The notes under the pieces are model-generated. The model did no database searches. It was not told the DNA's origin and saw only the letters and a list, made by a program, of their open reading frames with translations. A stretch of DNA of 64,000 nucleotides, from the NCBI GenBank assembly GCA_009594865.1, contig VOPT01000033.1, positions 1-64,000 of the forward strand, given 5' to 3'. The position numbers and the translations under genes are program-made. Position 1 is the stretch's first letter. Each line of letters begins with the position of its first letter. Of this stretch, positions 44,807 to 54,401 are shown in pieces. The stretch comes from Nitrospira sp. (GTDB taxonomy: Bacteria; Nitrospirota; Nitrospiria; Nitrospirales; Nitrospiraceae).

Positions 44807-46981
44807 TTAGTCCAGCAGGCGAGCCACGCATCGAAAGCCGATGGTTGCGCAGCGATCCAGGCCAGGCCACATGAGCAGGAATTTTGCGGCAAAGTCTACT
44901 GGTTGCGGGCCACCATCCATGTACCAGTGAGAACCTTGCGCCGCATAGTAGGAACCTCCACGAATCATGCAGAAACGCGTTCGTCCATCCGTGCGCTCGC
45001 TTTCCGTCCATTCCCACACATTGCCGCACATGTCGTAACACCCAAACGGCGACCGGCCGTCGGGAAAGGCGGTTACGCTTGTTGTGGTCCCAGTATCTCC
45101 ACCATTGCATCGTCCCGGCTCCATGGTGTTTCCCCATGGATACCTCCAGCCCGTCTGCCCCTGGGCCGCATATTGCCACTGGTCTTCCGTGGGGATCACC
45201 TTACCAGCCCATTGCGCATAGGCTCGTGCATCATCCAAGCAGACGTACACAACAGGATGGTCTTCCTTGCCGGCAGGCGGTTTCCCGCCAATCCAATGTC
45301 GAAGGAAATTCGTGGAGAATCGAGGCTCGTACTGCGTGGCAAGAAGAAACTCCGCATACTGAGCATTGGTCACCGGCGCGACATCGATGGCATATGCGGA
45401 AAGTACGAGCGTGCGCTCGAACGTCCGGGGCTTATGGAAATTCCCATAGAGTTCATCGTGGTCCATTTCATTTCCATAGAAACCGCATTCTCTCGTCTTC
45501 AATTGCATGCGTAAGGTCACGCGCGCCGAGGGAATCTTCATCATGTTGTGATGGTGAGCATGAATCTGCCCTGCAATTTCATGGGGTTGCTCGCGTAGAA
45601 CGACGGGACGCGTGGGAAAATCCGTGGACATGGCTCCACGATGGTAAAGGCCTCGCTGCGTCGCCAAAAAGTGAGGGAAATCGGGGCCCAATGAGGCAGA
45701 AGGTCCAGCCACGAATCCAGCAATTCCACGAGGCGCGAGCATGCCTTGGAGGTACACCATCCCTTCTTGCAGACGCGGGGACAATGCTTGTCCGGCACAG
45801 ATGTCGTAATAGGCCGCATCCCTTGCAGCCGGCACCTTTAGCAGCAACCCTGAAATGGGGGTGTCTGCGCGATTCACCAACGTCCATAATCTAATGCCCG
45901 CGCTCTCCCAGAGCGTGGCATACACATTCGCGGCTTCTGTACGAATAAGCGGCGTCCATCCTTCACCTGAGAAGAGAGCAGCAAAGCGTCGTTGAATTGG
46001 CAACATGGTGCGCAACATCGAACGATCCCGCGCCGACCAGCCGACCCACGAACCAAACACGTTTTCCCACACCACCATCCCGCTCCCATTCATCCAGGCG
46101 ATATGGAGTTGCTCAGAACGGTCCCGTCTCCACCGAGCCGTCTGATGCATCATATGACGACGCTCAAACCACTTGTTCTTAAGAATCCCCGGGGCTTTGC
46201 TGTCTTCGAAATACTGGGCCCATGACATCTGATGATCGTAAACGTGCTCGAGCGGAAGCACCCCTTCGCCTTCGATCACCAACCCCGGACGGATCCCGTC
46301 GAGGGCGGCGCGAAGCCCCTCAGGAGCCTCAGGCATCGTATCGAGATAGACCCCGTCCGCTTCAATGGCGCGCACCAAATCGCCCAACGCGTCCACATCC
46401 GCGACAGCCTCACGGCGAGTGCCCACATCCCAGGGTTTGTACACGATCAATGCGCGAACGCCTCGATGACGACACTGCCGCACAACCTCGCGCAGCCCGT
46501 TCAGGCCTCCGGGCATGTCACGATAAAAGTCGAACTGATTGCGGTCGTCCGCTCCAATTCTGGGGTACGCATGCCAGAGAAGAAGAGAGTCAAAGCCACC
46601 GAAATCTTGTTCAGCCGCATCAAGGAACTCGTCTGCTTTGAACCGTCCCGCCCGCTGATCGTAGAATTCGGCATCGCACAGCATGAGAAAACAACTTGAA
46701 AAGCTCGAACGCGTCCATTGCGCCGACTCTTCGCCATATCGTGCATCGCTATACCGTGAGGACCGGCGGGCCTGCTCGCGCCATTCAGCCAAGTCTTGCC
46801 GAAACCTCGGCCATACTTCTGGCGCAGAGGGTGCTTGGATTAACGGCTGGGCAAGGTCAAACTTCGACTCGATCGGCAGTTGGGCGACTGACCTGGAAGC
46901 ACGCCAGATGTATAACCATGCCCCAAACCCTAGTGAGGATTTCAAGAATTGGCGGCGGGAAAATGTCAAGGAGACACGCAT
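44807..46981 (-). CDS. Tat-exported glycoside-hydrolase-like protein fused to a SUMF1 domain
   Basis: A 724-residue protein with a twin-arginine signal (SRRQFLKSS, residues 8-16). Residues about 60-470 look like a TIM-barrel glycoside hydrolase: LLLWHAYPRIG, ALIVYKPWDVG and GVYLDTMPEAPEGL by eye. Residues about 500-722 form a formylglycine-generating-enzyme-like (SUMF1) domain, with PWGNTMEPGRCNGGD and MCGNVWEWTE. The active-site cysteines of true FGE are absent: its GGSxxCHxSYC region is GGSYYAAQGSH. It therefore probably does not make formylglycine. Upstream ribosome signal is weak. Confidence 0.75.
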   Translation of the reverse strand: MRVSLTFSRRQFLKSSLGFGAWLYIWRASRSVAQLPIESKFDLAQPLIQAPSAPEVWPRFRQDLAEWREQARRSSRYSDARYGEESAQWTRSSFSSCFLMLCDAEFYDQRAGRFKADEFLDAAEQDFGGFDSLLLWHAYPRIGADDRNQFDFYRDMPGGLNGLREVVRQCRHRGVRALIVYKPWDVGTRREAVADVDALGDLVRAIEADGVYLDTMPEAPEGLRAALDGIRPGLVIEGEGVLPLEHVYDHQMSWAQYFEDSKAPGILKNKWFERRHMMHQTARWRRDRSEQLHIAWMNGSGMVVWENVFGSWVGWSARDRSMLRTMLPIQRRFAALFSGEGWTPLIRTEAANVYATLWESAGIRLWTLVNRADTPISGLLLKVPAARDAAYYDICAGQALSPRLQEGMVYLQGMLAPRGIAGFVAGPSASLGPDFPHFLATQRGLYHRGAMSTDFPTRPVVLREQPHEIAGQIHAHHHNMMKIPSARVTLRMQLKTRECGFYGNEMDHDELYGNFHKPRTFERTLVLSAYAIDVAPVTNAQYAEFLLATQYEPRFSTNFLRHWIGGKPPAGKEDHPVVYVCLDDARAYAQWAGKVIPTEDQWQYAAQGQTGWRYPWGNTMEPGRCNGGDTGTTTSVTAFPDGRSPFGCYDMCGNVWEWTESERTDGRTRFCMIRGGSYYAAQGSHWYMDGGPQPVDFAAKFLLMWPGLDRCATIGFRCVARLLD

Positions 46982-47108
46982 GTGAATACTCAGTTCTCTT
47001 CGCGGCGGTCTATTCTCCTTCTACTCCATACTAGCCGCCCACGGCGCCGGGTTCCATGGTGAACCGTTGGGCGAATATCCGAGAGACGCATGAGCCACAT
47101 GCCAACAC

Positions 47109-48131
47109 TTATATTTTGTAGTACTCGCGATACCACTCCACAAAGCGGGCGATGCCGGTTTCAATGGATGTGGCCGGCTTGAAGCCCGTATCCCGCATGA
47201 GATCCGCCACATCGGCATAAGTCGCCGGCACATCGCCAGCTTGGAGGGGCAAGAGATTTTTTTCCGCCTTCTTGCCGAGTGTCTGTTCAAGCACCTCGAT
47301 GAATCGCAGGAGATCTACCGGCTGGTTATTGCCGATATTGTACAGTCGATAGGGCGCCGAACTGCTACCGGGATCGGGCTGATCACTCGACCACTGTGGA
47401 TCAACTTGCGCGGGCCGATCGAGCGTCCGCAACACACCTTCCGCAATATCGTCGACATAGGTAAAGTCGCGCTGCATCTTCCCGTAATTGAACACGTCGA
47501 TCGATTTGCCTTCGAGAATCGCCTTGGTGAAGAGGAACAGCGCCATGTCGGGACGGCCCCAAGGCCCGTAGACCGTGAAGAACCGCAATCCGGTGATCGG
47601 GAATCGATACAGATGCGCATAACAATGTGCCATCAACTCGTTGGCCTTTTTGGTGGCGGCGTAGAGCGACACGGGATGATCGACATTGTCATGCACCGAA
47701 AACGGCATCTTGGTATGGCCACCGTACACCGAACTCGTGGACGCATACACCAGGTGCTCGGCCTTGTGATGCCGGCAGCCTTCCAGAATATTCAGAAATC
47801 CTTCGATATTGCTCGCGGTATAGGCATGGGGATTCACGAGGGAGTATCGGACGCCGGCCTGCGCCGCCAGATGCACCACACGCCGAATGGAGTGCTGCTT
47901 GAAGAGACTCGCCACGCCAGGCTGGTCCGATACGTCCAGCTTCACGAATTGAAACTGCGGATGCGCCTGCAGGCGCGCCAGGCGGGCTTCCTTCAAGCGA
48001 ACGTCGTAATAATCGTTCAGGTTATCCAACCCGAGAACGGAATCCCCGCGATCCAGAAGCCGCTTGGCCACATGAGACCCGATGAATCCCGCAGCCCCGG
48101 TGACCAGTACCAATCCTTTCACAGAGCCCAT
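47109..48131 (-). CDS. NAD-dependent UDP-sugar epimerase, UDP-glucuronate 4-epimerase-like
   Basis: A 340-residue short-chain-dehydrogenase-fold epimerase. The NAD-binding motif is [17 protein letters not shown] (residues 10-26). The catalytic Ser/Tyr/Lys lie in YASTSSVYG and [10 protein letters not shown]. The [15 protein letters not shown] segment and the LxDLNDYY-like region near residue 37 match UDP-glucuronate 4-epimerases, which make UDP-galacturonate from the product of Ugd. It is the last gene of a VOC - metallo-beta-lactamase - epimerase run, with a 22-base gap. Confidence 0.85.
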   Translation of the reverse strand: MGSVKGLVLVTGAAGFIGSHVAKRLLDRGDSVLGLDNLNDYYDVRLKEARLARLQAHPQFQFVKLDVSDQPGVASLFKQHSIRRVVHLAAQAGVRYSLVNPHAYTASNIEGFLNILEGCRHHKAEHLVYASTSSVYGGHTKMPFSVHDNVDHPVSLYAATKKANELMAHCYAHLYRFPITGLRFFTVYGPWGRPDMALFLFTKAILEGKSIDVFNYGKMQRDFTYVDDIAEGVLRTLDRPAQVDPQWSSDQPDPGSSSAPYRLYNIGNNQPVDLLRFIEVLEQTLGKKAEKNLLPLQAGDVPATYADVADLMRDTGFKPATSIETGIARFVEWYREYYKI

Positions 48132-48153
48132 AGCGATGCGTCCTTTCTTGAGA

Positions 48154-49773
48154 TTATCTGGCCCGCTTCATAAACGCCGGTTCGCCATGATCGAGCCGGT
48201 AGAGCGGCATGGGCGACAGGGTCTCGACCGCGGACGAGACCTGGACTGATCCATCCTCGGCTATGCGGAATCGATCTAACGCCTGGGCGCGATGATACCG
48301 GCAATCGTGTTGTGTCAGAAGATCTCTGAGTTTTTCCGGCGGCTCCCAGTTGGCGGTCAGCAATGCGGTGCGCGCGGGATTGCGATGACTGAACATGAAC
48401 GACAAATGGTCCGGGTACCAATCGGCGCCGCCGGTGGCGTAGGAGACGAACAACTGCGCCTGCGCAGTGGCGCATAACTCACTCAAGTAACTATTGGTGA
48501 GATATCCATTTTCGCCCACCTCGAGCCAGAGGCCGGGATGGGACAGGGGCGCATGGGCGGCATAACTGCGAATTTCTTGCAGCTGCTGCTGAGAGGCCAG
48601 CACTAACGAGATGGGACCATATTTCTGGACCAGCTGTTGAATGATGCCTTCCTTGATCGCCGACCGTCCGCTATTTGTCGGCCCACTATCGGCATGCACC
48701 AGCACATTCTGCCCGCGATCGGTCACAAGATAACAGTTTCTGGGCATCTCCAGATCGCAGGGATCTTCGCCGTAAAACGGCACCGAAACCACGGCGCCGC
48801 CTTCGAAGTTCCACGTCTCACCATGCGCCAATTCGATGATATGGGTGAACCCCAACTCTCGTAGCAGCGGAAGATAGTCGTAGAAGAACTTCTTGCGATT
48901 CCGTCGGCTGGGAATGACGATCGGAACATCCTTCGGCACATGCAGCAGCGTCCTCGGATCGACGTGGTCGTCATGATCGTGCGTCAAAAAAATGGCCGCC
49001 GGCTTTGGCAGCAATGATCCCCACAAGCTCGGCACATTCGATTCCGCAAACCAGGGTAAGAGCCAGGGATCGAACACCAGGAACTGGTCACGCTGCCGGT
49101 ACATGAGTGCCGCATGCCCGAGATGAATCGTGTCGCGATCCGCCGTATGTTGCAGCCAGTGATGGCGAATCGAGGTCTGCGGCGAGGTCGTCAGGCATTC
49201 ATATTGAACGAACATCTCCATCAACTGCGTCAGCAACCGCTCGCCGTCCCGCCCGGCCGTAGCGACGATGGTTTGAATCGCGCCCACTTGCTGTGTGCCG
49301 TCCAGCATGCCAAGCAATTTTCCGACCAGCGGCCCCATCGGGCGGTCAAAAGCAATCGGAATGGCCTGGCGTTTCACCGCATTAAAGATGCGCAGACCGG
49401 TATTGACCACCGTGGCGGATTTCGTCGCATCGAACGGATGCGACCAAATAAATTGCCCGTCAGGCTGGCGCCGCGCCGTGATGTGCTGGCTGAGCTGCCG
49501 GCGGGAATTCACCAGTTCGGCGTAGGCATCTTCAAGCCGCACTCTGGTCTGGGGATCGTCGAGGGAGGCGCGGCGGGAAAACACATCGCTAATTGCGGTT
49601 TCCACGCAGGCGAGAAACAGGCTGTGCGCCTCGTGCAAGCTGGCCACGACCTCCGGGGCCACGCCACCGACAAACGGAAACGGCCCGGGCGGTTGATTGC
49701 TTTCAAGCTGCACCCAGACCCAAGGGGCCAGCCCCACATACTGATCGCGTGACAGGGTGTTCCAGATTCCCAT
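48154..49773 (-). CDS. Metallo-beta-lactamase-fold protein with a long N-terminal domain
   Basis: A 539-residue protein. Residues 1-200 are helical and unrecognised ([17 protein letters not shown]). Residues from about 205 form a metallo-beta-lactamase fold with THDHDDH, ligands H265, H267, D269 and H270, and a later [10 protein letters not shown] segment. Relatives include UlaG-like and CMP-sialic-acid-hydroxylase-like enzymes. The substrate is unknown. It lies between a VOC protein gene and the UDP-sugar epimerase, so a role in sugar or lactone chemistry is possible. Confidence 0.75.
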   Translation of the reverse strand: MGIWNTLSRDQYVGLAPWVWVQLESNQPPGPFPFVGGVAPEVVASLHEAHSLFLACVETAISDVFSRRASLDDPQTRVRLEDAYAELVNSRRQLSQHITARRQPDGQFIWSHPFDATKSATVVNTGLRIFNAVKRQAIPIAFDRPMGPLVGKLLGMLDGTQQVGAIQTIVATAGRDGERLLTQLMEMFVQYECLTTSPQTSIRHHWLQHTADRDTIHLGHAALMYRQRDQFLVFDPWLLPWFAESNVPSLWGSLLPKPAAIFLTHDHDDHVDPRTLLHVPKDVPIVIPSRRNRKKFFYDYLPLLRELGFTHIIELAHGETWNFEGGAVVSVPFYGEDPCDLEMPRNCYLVTDRGQNVLVHADSGPTNSGRSAIKEGIIQQLVQKYGPISLVLASQQQLQEIRSYAAHAPLSHPGLWLEVGENGYLTNSYLSELCATAQAQLFVSYATGGADWYPDHLSFMFSHRNPARTALLTANWEPPEKLRDLLTQHDCRYHRAQALDRFRIAEDGSVQVSSAVETLSPMPLYRLDHGEPAFMKRAR

Positions 49774-49794
49774 GATCGTCGGGTGCGGGGAGGC

Positions 49795-50220
49795 TTACAG
49801 TTTCAGTTCCATCCGGCTGAGTGTCGGTTCGTACAAGGCTTGAATTACGTTGCCGTCCGGGTCGGTGAAATAAAAGGAATAGCTGCCGTCACGATGTTGT
49901 TTGGGCGGCTTGGCAATGGCAGCTCCATACTGAGCCGCATCCTGCTGCACCTGGCGAAACATCTCATCGACGTGGGCGGGGCTCTCGAGAATGACGCCAA
50001 CGTGATCGAGCAACTGCCCCCCCAGAGGCTGGTACTGGGCCAACTCCCCCGCGCCGATCTGGTGCAAGGCCAGGTTGTCGGAGCCCGAACTGAAGTAGAC
50101 ATTGTCGGGGTCCGGTTCCCAGACCACCTTCATGGCCAAAAAATGTTCGTAGAAGGCGCGCGACCGTGCGAGATTCGTCACACGGAGCGCCACATGTCGT
50201 AAGCCTCGATGGGTCGTCAC
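49795..50220 (-). CDS. VOC (glyoxalase/bleomycin-resistance) family protein
   Basis: A 141-residue protein started at GTG 50220, where GGAG lies 6 bases upstream; a longer frame to 50913 is antisense noise. Two beta-alpha-beta-beta-beta modules are visible: RHVALRVTNLARSRAFY...(first) and a LLDHVGVILESPAHVDEM...FTDPDGNVIQAL (second). Potential metal ligands are H9 and the C-terminal Glu. Such proteins act as lyases or dioxygenases on small oxo-compounds. It is the first gene of the epimerase run. Confidence 0.85.
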   Translation of the reverse strand: MTTHRGLRHVALRVTNLARSRAFYEHFLAMKVVWEPDPDNVYFSSGSDNLALHQIGAGELAQYQPLGGQLLDHVGVILESPAHVDEMFRQVQQDAAQYGAAIAKPPKQHRDGSYSFYFTDPDGNVIQALYEPTLSRMELKL

Positions 50221-50326
50221 GCCGGAGTCTCCTCGGCCGTATAGTAGGTGGGGGGCTGTCACCCCGTCAATCCTCAATCTTCTGCATCCGCCCCTGCCAC
50301 CGGCCTCTTTCCTGAACCAGCCGTGT

Positions 50327-50353
50327 TTGAAAACTCCCCGGCTGTGGTACGAT
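50327..50353 (+). promoter_or_regulatory. Weak possible promoter of the SUMF1 protein gene
   Basis: TTGAAA (50327-50332) and TACGAT (50348-50353) with a 15-base spacer. AAGGAG (50377-50382) is the ribosome site for the ATG at 50392. Confidence 0.3.
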
Positions 50354-50391
50354 CGGTCATCGACTCTCTCGAACCAAAGGAGCTTGGAGCT

Positions 50392-51231
50392 ATGTTGGCA
50401 CGATCCGTCCTGGCAATAGTGGTAGCGCTTCTCGGATTGAATGGTACGGGGTTTCACGCATTCGCCTCGGAGCAAGCATCTCTCCCGAAAGAAATCACCG
50501 GAAAAGACGGGGCACCGATGGTATTGATCCCGGCAGGCTCCTATCCCATGGGAGTGCCAACCGGCGATCGGGACGGCGGACGCGATGAATATCCGCGCCA
50601 TGTCATCGAAATCGATCCGTTTTATATCGACAAGTACGAGGTCACGAACGCGCGGTATCTGGAATTCGTCAAGGCCACGAATCATCGCGTACCACAAAAT
50701 CCCAAGAACCCCACGCGGAATCTCTGGGAAGGCATCGGTATTCCGGCATCGCTGGCCGACCGCCCGGTGATCAATGTCGATTGGTCCGATGCCGACGCCT
50801 ATTGCACCTGGGCCGGCCGACGGCTGCCGCGCGAAGCGGAATGGGAAAAGGCTGCCAAGGGCAACAACGATTGGCGCTTTCCCTGGGGCAATGTGGAACC
50901 CACGAACGGACATCTAAACTTCAATCAGAAATGGGTCGGGGAAAAGACGTTGATGCCGGTGGGCAGTTACGAGAAGGGCAAAAGTCCCTACGGCGTCTAT
51001 GATATGGCGGGCAATGTGTGGGAATGGGTCAACGACTGGTATGACCCAAAGTACTATGAAAAGAGCCCCAGCAAGAATCCTCCCGGCCCGGAGAGCGGCA
51101 CGAAAAAAGTGATTCGTGGGGCCGGATGGCAAAACGAGACGCCGACCGTCCGTATCTTCACCCGCGTGGATAGCGACCCCACAATGCGAAACGAATCAAC
51201 CGGGTTTCGCTGCGGCGCAGACGCGAAGTAG
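50392..51231 (+). CDS. Exported SUMF1-domain protein without catalytic cysteines
   Basis: A 279-residue protein with a Sec signal (LAIVVALLGLNGTGFHAFAS). The SUMF1/FGE-like fold fills the rest: IDKYEVTNARYLEFVKATN, LPREAEWEKAAKG, RFPWGN, and YDMAGNVWEWVNDWYDP. The active FGE motif with two cysteines is replaced by GAGWQNETPTVR, so it probably binds a ligand rather than oxidising cysteine. The start at 50392 has AAGGAG upstream. It is followed 40 bases later by the hemD gene. Confidence 0.85.
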   Translation: MLARSVLAIVVALLGLNGTGFHAFASEQASLPKEITGKDGAPMVLIPAGSYPMGVPTGDRDGGRDEYPRHVIEIDPFYIDKYEVTNARYLEFVKATNHRVPQNPKNPTRNLWEGIGIPASLADRPVINVDWSDADAYCTWAGRRLPREAEWEKAAKGNNDWRFPWGNVEPTNGHLNFNQKWVGEKTLMPVGSYEKGKSPYGVYDMAGNVWEWVNDWYDPKYYEKSPSKNPPGPESGTKKVIRGAGWQNETPTVRIFTRVDSDPTMRNESTGFRCGADAK

Positions 51232-51271
51232 CTCAGCCGGCCTGAGGCCGGTTGACGAGGCATAGCAGGCG

Positions 51272-52117
51272 ATGGCCACGGCTGGATTTAACGGGTTCAC
51301 CGTCGTGTCATTCGAGTCGCGTATGGCGGCGGAAATGACACGCCTCATTGAGCGTCACGGCGGAACACCGCTCGTGGCGCCGGCATTACGCGAGATTCCG
51401 CTGGAAGACCATTCAGCGGCGTTACAGTTTGGCGAACAACTGCTGAAGCAAGGGCTCGACGTGCTGGTGCTGATGACCGGCGCCGGCACCACCGCCCTCT
51501 TTGAGATCCTCCAGAGTCGCTACGCCAAAATCGAGATTGCCGCCTCGTTGAAGAATACCGTCCTGATCACCCGCGGTCCCAAGCCGGTCGCCGCGCTCAA
51601 GGCGCTGGGCTTTCAACCGACGTTGACCGTTCCCGAACCCAACACCTGGATGGATATTGTCTCCACACTGGACACCCATCGACCAGTGACGGGTTTGCGC
51701 GTGGCGGTGCAGGAATATGGCGTATCGAATCGCGATCTATTAGAGGCCCTGACGCAGCGGGGAGCACACGTCACTCCGGTGCCCATCTATCGCTGGGCAC
51801 TCCCAGAAGATATCGGTCCGCTACGACAAGCCTTGCGCCAGGTGACAGCCGGACGGGTCCAGGTCATGCTGGTGACGAACGCCGCACAGATCGACCATGT
51901 CCTGCAGGTGGTGGAACAGGAGGGGAAAACAGGGCAGTTCAAAGCAGCCTGTCAAAAACTGGTCGTCGCCTCCATCGGCCCGACGGCGAGCGCCCGCCTC
52001 CGCGACCACGGCCTTCCCGTGGATTTCGAACCCTCACACGGGAAAATGGGGATTCTGGTAAAGGAGGCGAGCGAGCAAGCCCACGCGATCTTGCGGCAAC
52101 GAAATAATCTCACCTAG
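51272..52117 (+). CDS. hemD: Uroporphyrinogen-III synthase
   Basis: A 281-residue protein of the HemD family, which closes hydroxymethylbilane to uroporphyrinogen III. Two alternating alpha/beta domains are visible. GLDVLVLMTGAGTTALFEIL and VLITRGPKPVAALKALGF in the first, and VPIYRWALPEDI and VVASIGPTASARLRDHGLP in the second, match the family; the sequence is divergent, as is normal for HemD. It follows the SUMF1 gene closely, but that link may be accidental. Confidence 0.88.
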   Translation: MATAGFNGFTVVSFESRMAAEMTRLIERHGGTPLVAPALREIPLEDHSAALQFGEQLLKQGLDVLVLMTGAGTTALFEILQSRYAKIEIAASLKNTVLITRGPKPVAALKALGFQPTLTVPEPNTWMDIVSTLDTHRPVTGLRVAVQEYGVSNRDLLEALTQRGAHVTPVPIYRWALPEDIGPLRQALRQVTAGRVQVMLVTNAAQIDHVLQVVEQEGKTGQFKAACQKLVVASIGPTASARLRDHGLPVDFEPSHGKMGILVKEASEQAHAILRQRNNLT

Positions 52118-52270
52118 CTCCTCAGACACTAACACTTCTCGTTCCGAAACATAGCAACTGGGTCTCAGGTTTCCCCTCCTGCTCGTGCAATGCGTGGGCT
52201 CGGATGCCCCGACGGTTTCCCACAATGGCTCTTGACCAATCTGCAGGATTTTCCTCATCATGGGCACACC

Positions 52271-53368
52271 ATGTTCCCCCTGTTGCGAACCATCGCCCTC
52301 AACCTTCTTGTCCTCGGATTGATGATGGTCGCCGTAGAAGGGCTAACCAGCATTGGTCTGCTTGTATATGATGTCGTAACGACACCACTGCTTACCGAGC
52401 GCAACCACACCCGATACGATCCTGACCTAGGATGGGTGAATATACCCAACCTCCACGTTTCGGATCTGTACGGCCCCAATACCTACCTCAAGACGAACGA
52501 ACAAGGATTCAGAAACGATCAGACTTTCGACATTGCGGTGCCAAAAGGAAAGGTTCGCCTCTTCTGCACCGGTGATTCGTTCACCCTCGGCTATGGCGTC
52601 GACAATAATCACACGTGGTGTGAACTCCTGAAATCCTACAACCCCCGACTGGAAACGGTGAACATGGGCCAAGGCGGGTACGGAATCGATCAGGCCTACC
52701 TCTGGTATAAGCGCGACGGCGCAAAGTTTCAGCATCAGATTCAGCTGCTCGCGTTCATAACGGACGACTTCTTCAGAACGTCCGCCGATACGTTCTTGGG
52801 ATATGCGAAGCCCGTCATTAAGGAACAAGACGGCAGGCTGCTGGTCACAAACGTACCGGTGCCACGGCGCAGCTTCGACCACTCCTGGATCACGGCACAG
52901 ACCGCAAACCTCTACACGTGGCGGACATTCCAATTCATCGATCGAGCCTTGAAAAAATTGGGGCTGATTCGAGCCGAATCACGTTCAACCAAGTTGACAG
53001 CGAGAGAGGCCTCCGAACAGACTCGGAATGTCCTTCGGAAGATTTTCGCCGACCTCAAACAGGTGAACGACAAGCAGTCAAGTCACCTCGTCCTTGTCTA
53101 TTTCCCCGTGGAACGCGAGCTCACGACCGAGGTACCGCGAGAATGGATCAATTTTCTAGAGGCGGAGGCCGCCGCTCAGAACATCCTGCTCGTCAATTTC
53201 TTTGACGACTTCCAATCCTTGCCGCACAAAGACATCGTCGCGATGTACAGAAACAAAGACGGACACTTCACCGAGCGAGGCAATGCGTTTGTCGCAAAAA
53301 TCATGTACGAAAAACTCAGCCATCATCCAGACCTGTCCACACTGCTCACATCAGGCGGTCGGCAGTGA
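52271..53368 (+). CDS. SGNH-hydrolase-like membrane-anchored protein
   Basis: A 365-residue protein. A membrane segment (about residues 9-35) is followed by a SGNH-like domain with CTGDSFTLGYG (G101-D102-S103), where the serine is the nucleophile. DGHFTERGNAF near the C-terminus supplies a D330/H332 pair. Such folds occur in AlgX/AlgJ acetyltransferases and esterases that modify exported polysaccharides. The start at 52271 is preferred; longer starts have no ribosome site. No polysaccharide operon adjoins it. Confidence 0.7.
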   Translation: MFPLLRTIALNLLVLGLMMVAVEGLTSIGLLVYDVVTTPLLTERNHTRYDPDLGWVNIPNLHVSDLYGPNTYLKTNEQGFRNDQTFDIAVPKGKVRLFCTGDSFTLGYGVDNNHTWCELLKSYNPRLETVNMGQGGYGIDQAYLWYKRDGAKFQHQIQLLAFITDDFFRTSADTFLGYAKPVIKEQDGRLLVTNVPVPRRSFDHSWITAQTANLYTWRTFQFIDRALKKLGLIRAESRSTKLTAREASEQTRNVLRKIFADLKQVNDKQSSHLVLVYFPVERELTTEVPREWINFLEAEAAAQNILLVNFFDDFQSLPHKDIVAMYRNKDGHFTERGNAFVAKIMYEKLSHHPDLSTLLTSGGRQ

Positions 53369-53444
53369 GGACCCATATTCTGCCCGAGCGCCACGGCGAA
53401 CGAAGATGAGAAGAAGCTGTGGCTGACGTGATCGTGCGAGGGGA

Positions 53445-54377
53445 TTACTTGTTACCAGACACCGACGCGCCCGCTCCCTCGTTAGCATCCCGCGCACAGC
53501 GGAATCCCATCCAGTTCATCTTGGTATTCGGATCCGTCCCATTGCGCTGCGCGACACGCACACTGGGGGTGCTGTCGATCCAGCCGCCACCGCGAAAGCT
53601 TCGCTGACTGCCGGTTTCAGGACCTTTGGGGTTTTTATCCGGCGCGCTGACATAGTATTTCGGGTCATACCAGTCATTGACCCATTCGGCCACATTCCCG
53701 GCCATTTGAAACACACCATGGGGGCTGATCGCATTGTCATACTTATCCACCGAGATAATCGGCGGATAGAGTAACAGCCGTTCCGGACGATCCCGCACCG
53801 GCCCGGACAAACCGGTCCGTCCGAAATTCGCCCGCGACAGTCCTGCCATTTGATTGCCCCAGGGATAAATACGGCCGTCTTCACCACGGGCGGCCCTTTC
53901 CCATTCCGCTTCGGTGGGCAATCGTTTTCCCGCCCACTTGCAGTAGGCCTCTGCGTCGAACCAGGACACATGCATCACCGGATGGCTAACCATGGTCTCC
54001 TGGAAATTCCCGCCGTCGTACTGCCAATCGATCAAGGGCCCGAGATCATGGGCCAACACATATTTGAGAAACTGCACGGTCGTCACTTCGTATTTGTCGA
54101 TGTCGTAGGCGTCCAGATGGACCTTCCGTTGAGGAAACTCCGCCAAGTAGGAATTTTTATCAACCTTCCGGTCGCTTCCCATGAGGAACTCCCCGGCCGG
54201 AATGCGCACCATCTCATCGTGCGCCGGCAGTTTCACGCGCTCCGCTGCCAGCTTCTTCCCTTCCGGTGTCCATTCCCTGACGACATCCGCCACATCGAGC
54301 GCATACACAAATCCACTGATGACCCACACGGCCGCACTGAGCGCCCATACGGCTGTACCTCGCTTACGCACAATCAT
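53445..54377 (-). CDS. Exported SUMF1-domain protein
   Basis: A 310-residue protein with a Sec signal (VWALSAAVWVISGFVYALD). The SUMF1 domain has IDKYEVTTVQFLKYVLAH, RLPTEAEWERAARG, IYPWGNQMAG and MAGNVAEWVNDWYDPKYY. The end (GGGWIDSTPSVRVAQRN) lacks the FGE cysteine pair, so formylglycine generation is unlikely. It is similar in sequence to the protein at 50392, probably by duplication. It follows a DUF4412-like gene by 24 bases. Confidence 0.85.
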   Translation of the reverse strand: MIVRKRGTAVWALSAAVWVISGFVYALDVADVVREWTPEGKKLAAERVKLPAHDEMVRIPAGEFLMGSDRKVDKNSYLAEFPQRKVHLDAYDIDKYEVTTVQFLKYVLAHDLGPLIDWQYDGGNFQETMVSHPVMHVSWFDAEAYCKWAGKRLPTEAEWERAARGEDGRIYPWGNQMAGLSRANFGRTGLSGPVRDRPERLLLYPPIISVDKYDNAISPHGVFQMAGNVAEWVNDWYDPKYYVSAPDKNPKGPETGSQRSFRGGGWIDSTPSVRVAQRNGTDPNTKMNWMGFRCARDANEGAGASVSGNK

Positions 54378-54401
54378 GCTCCTTTATGTTCCGATCATCC
54401 T

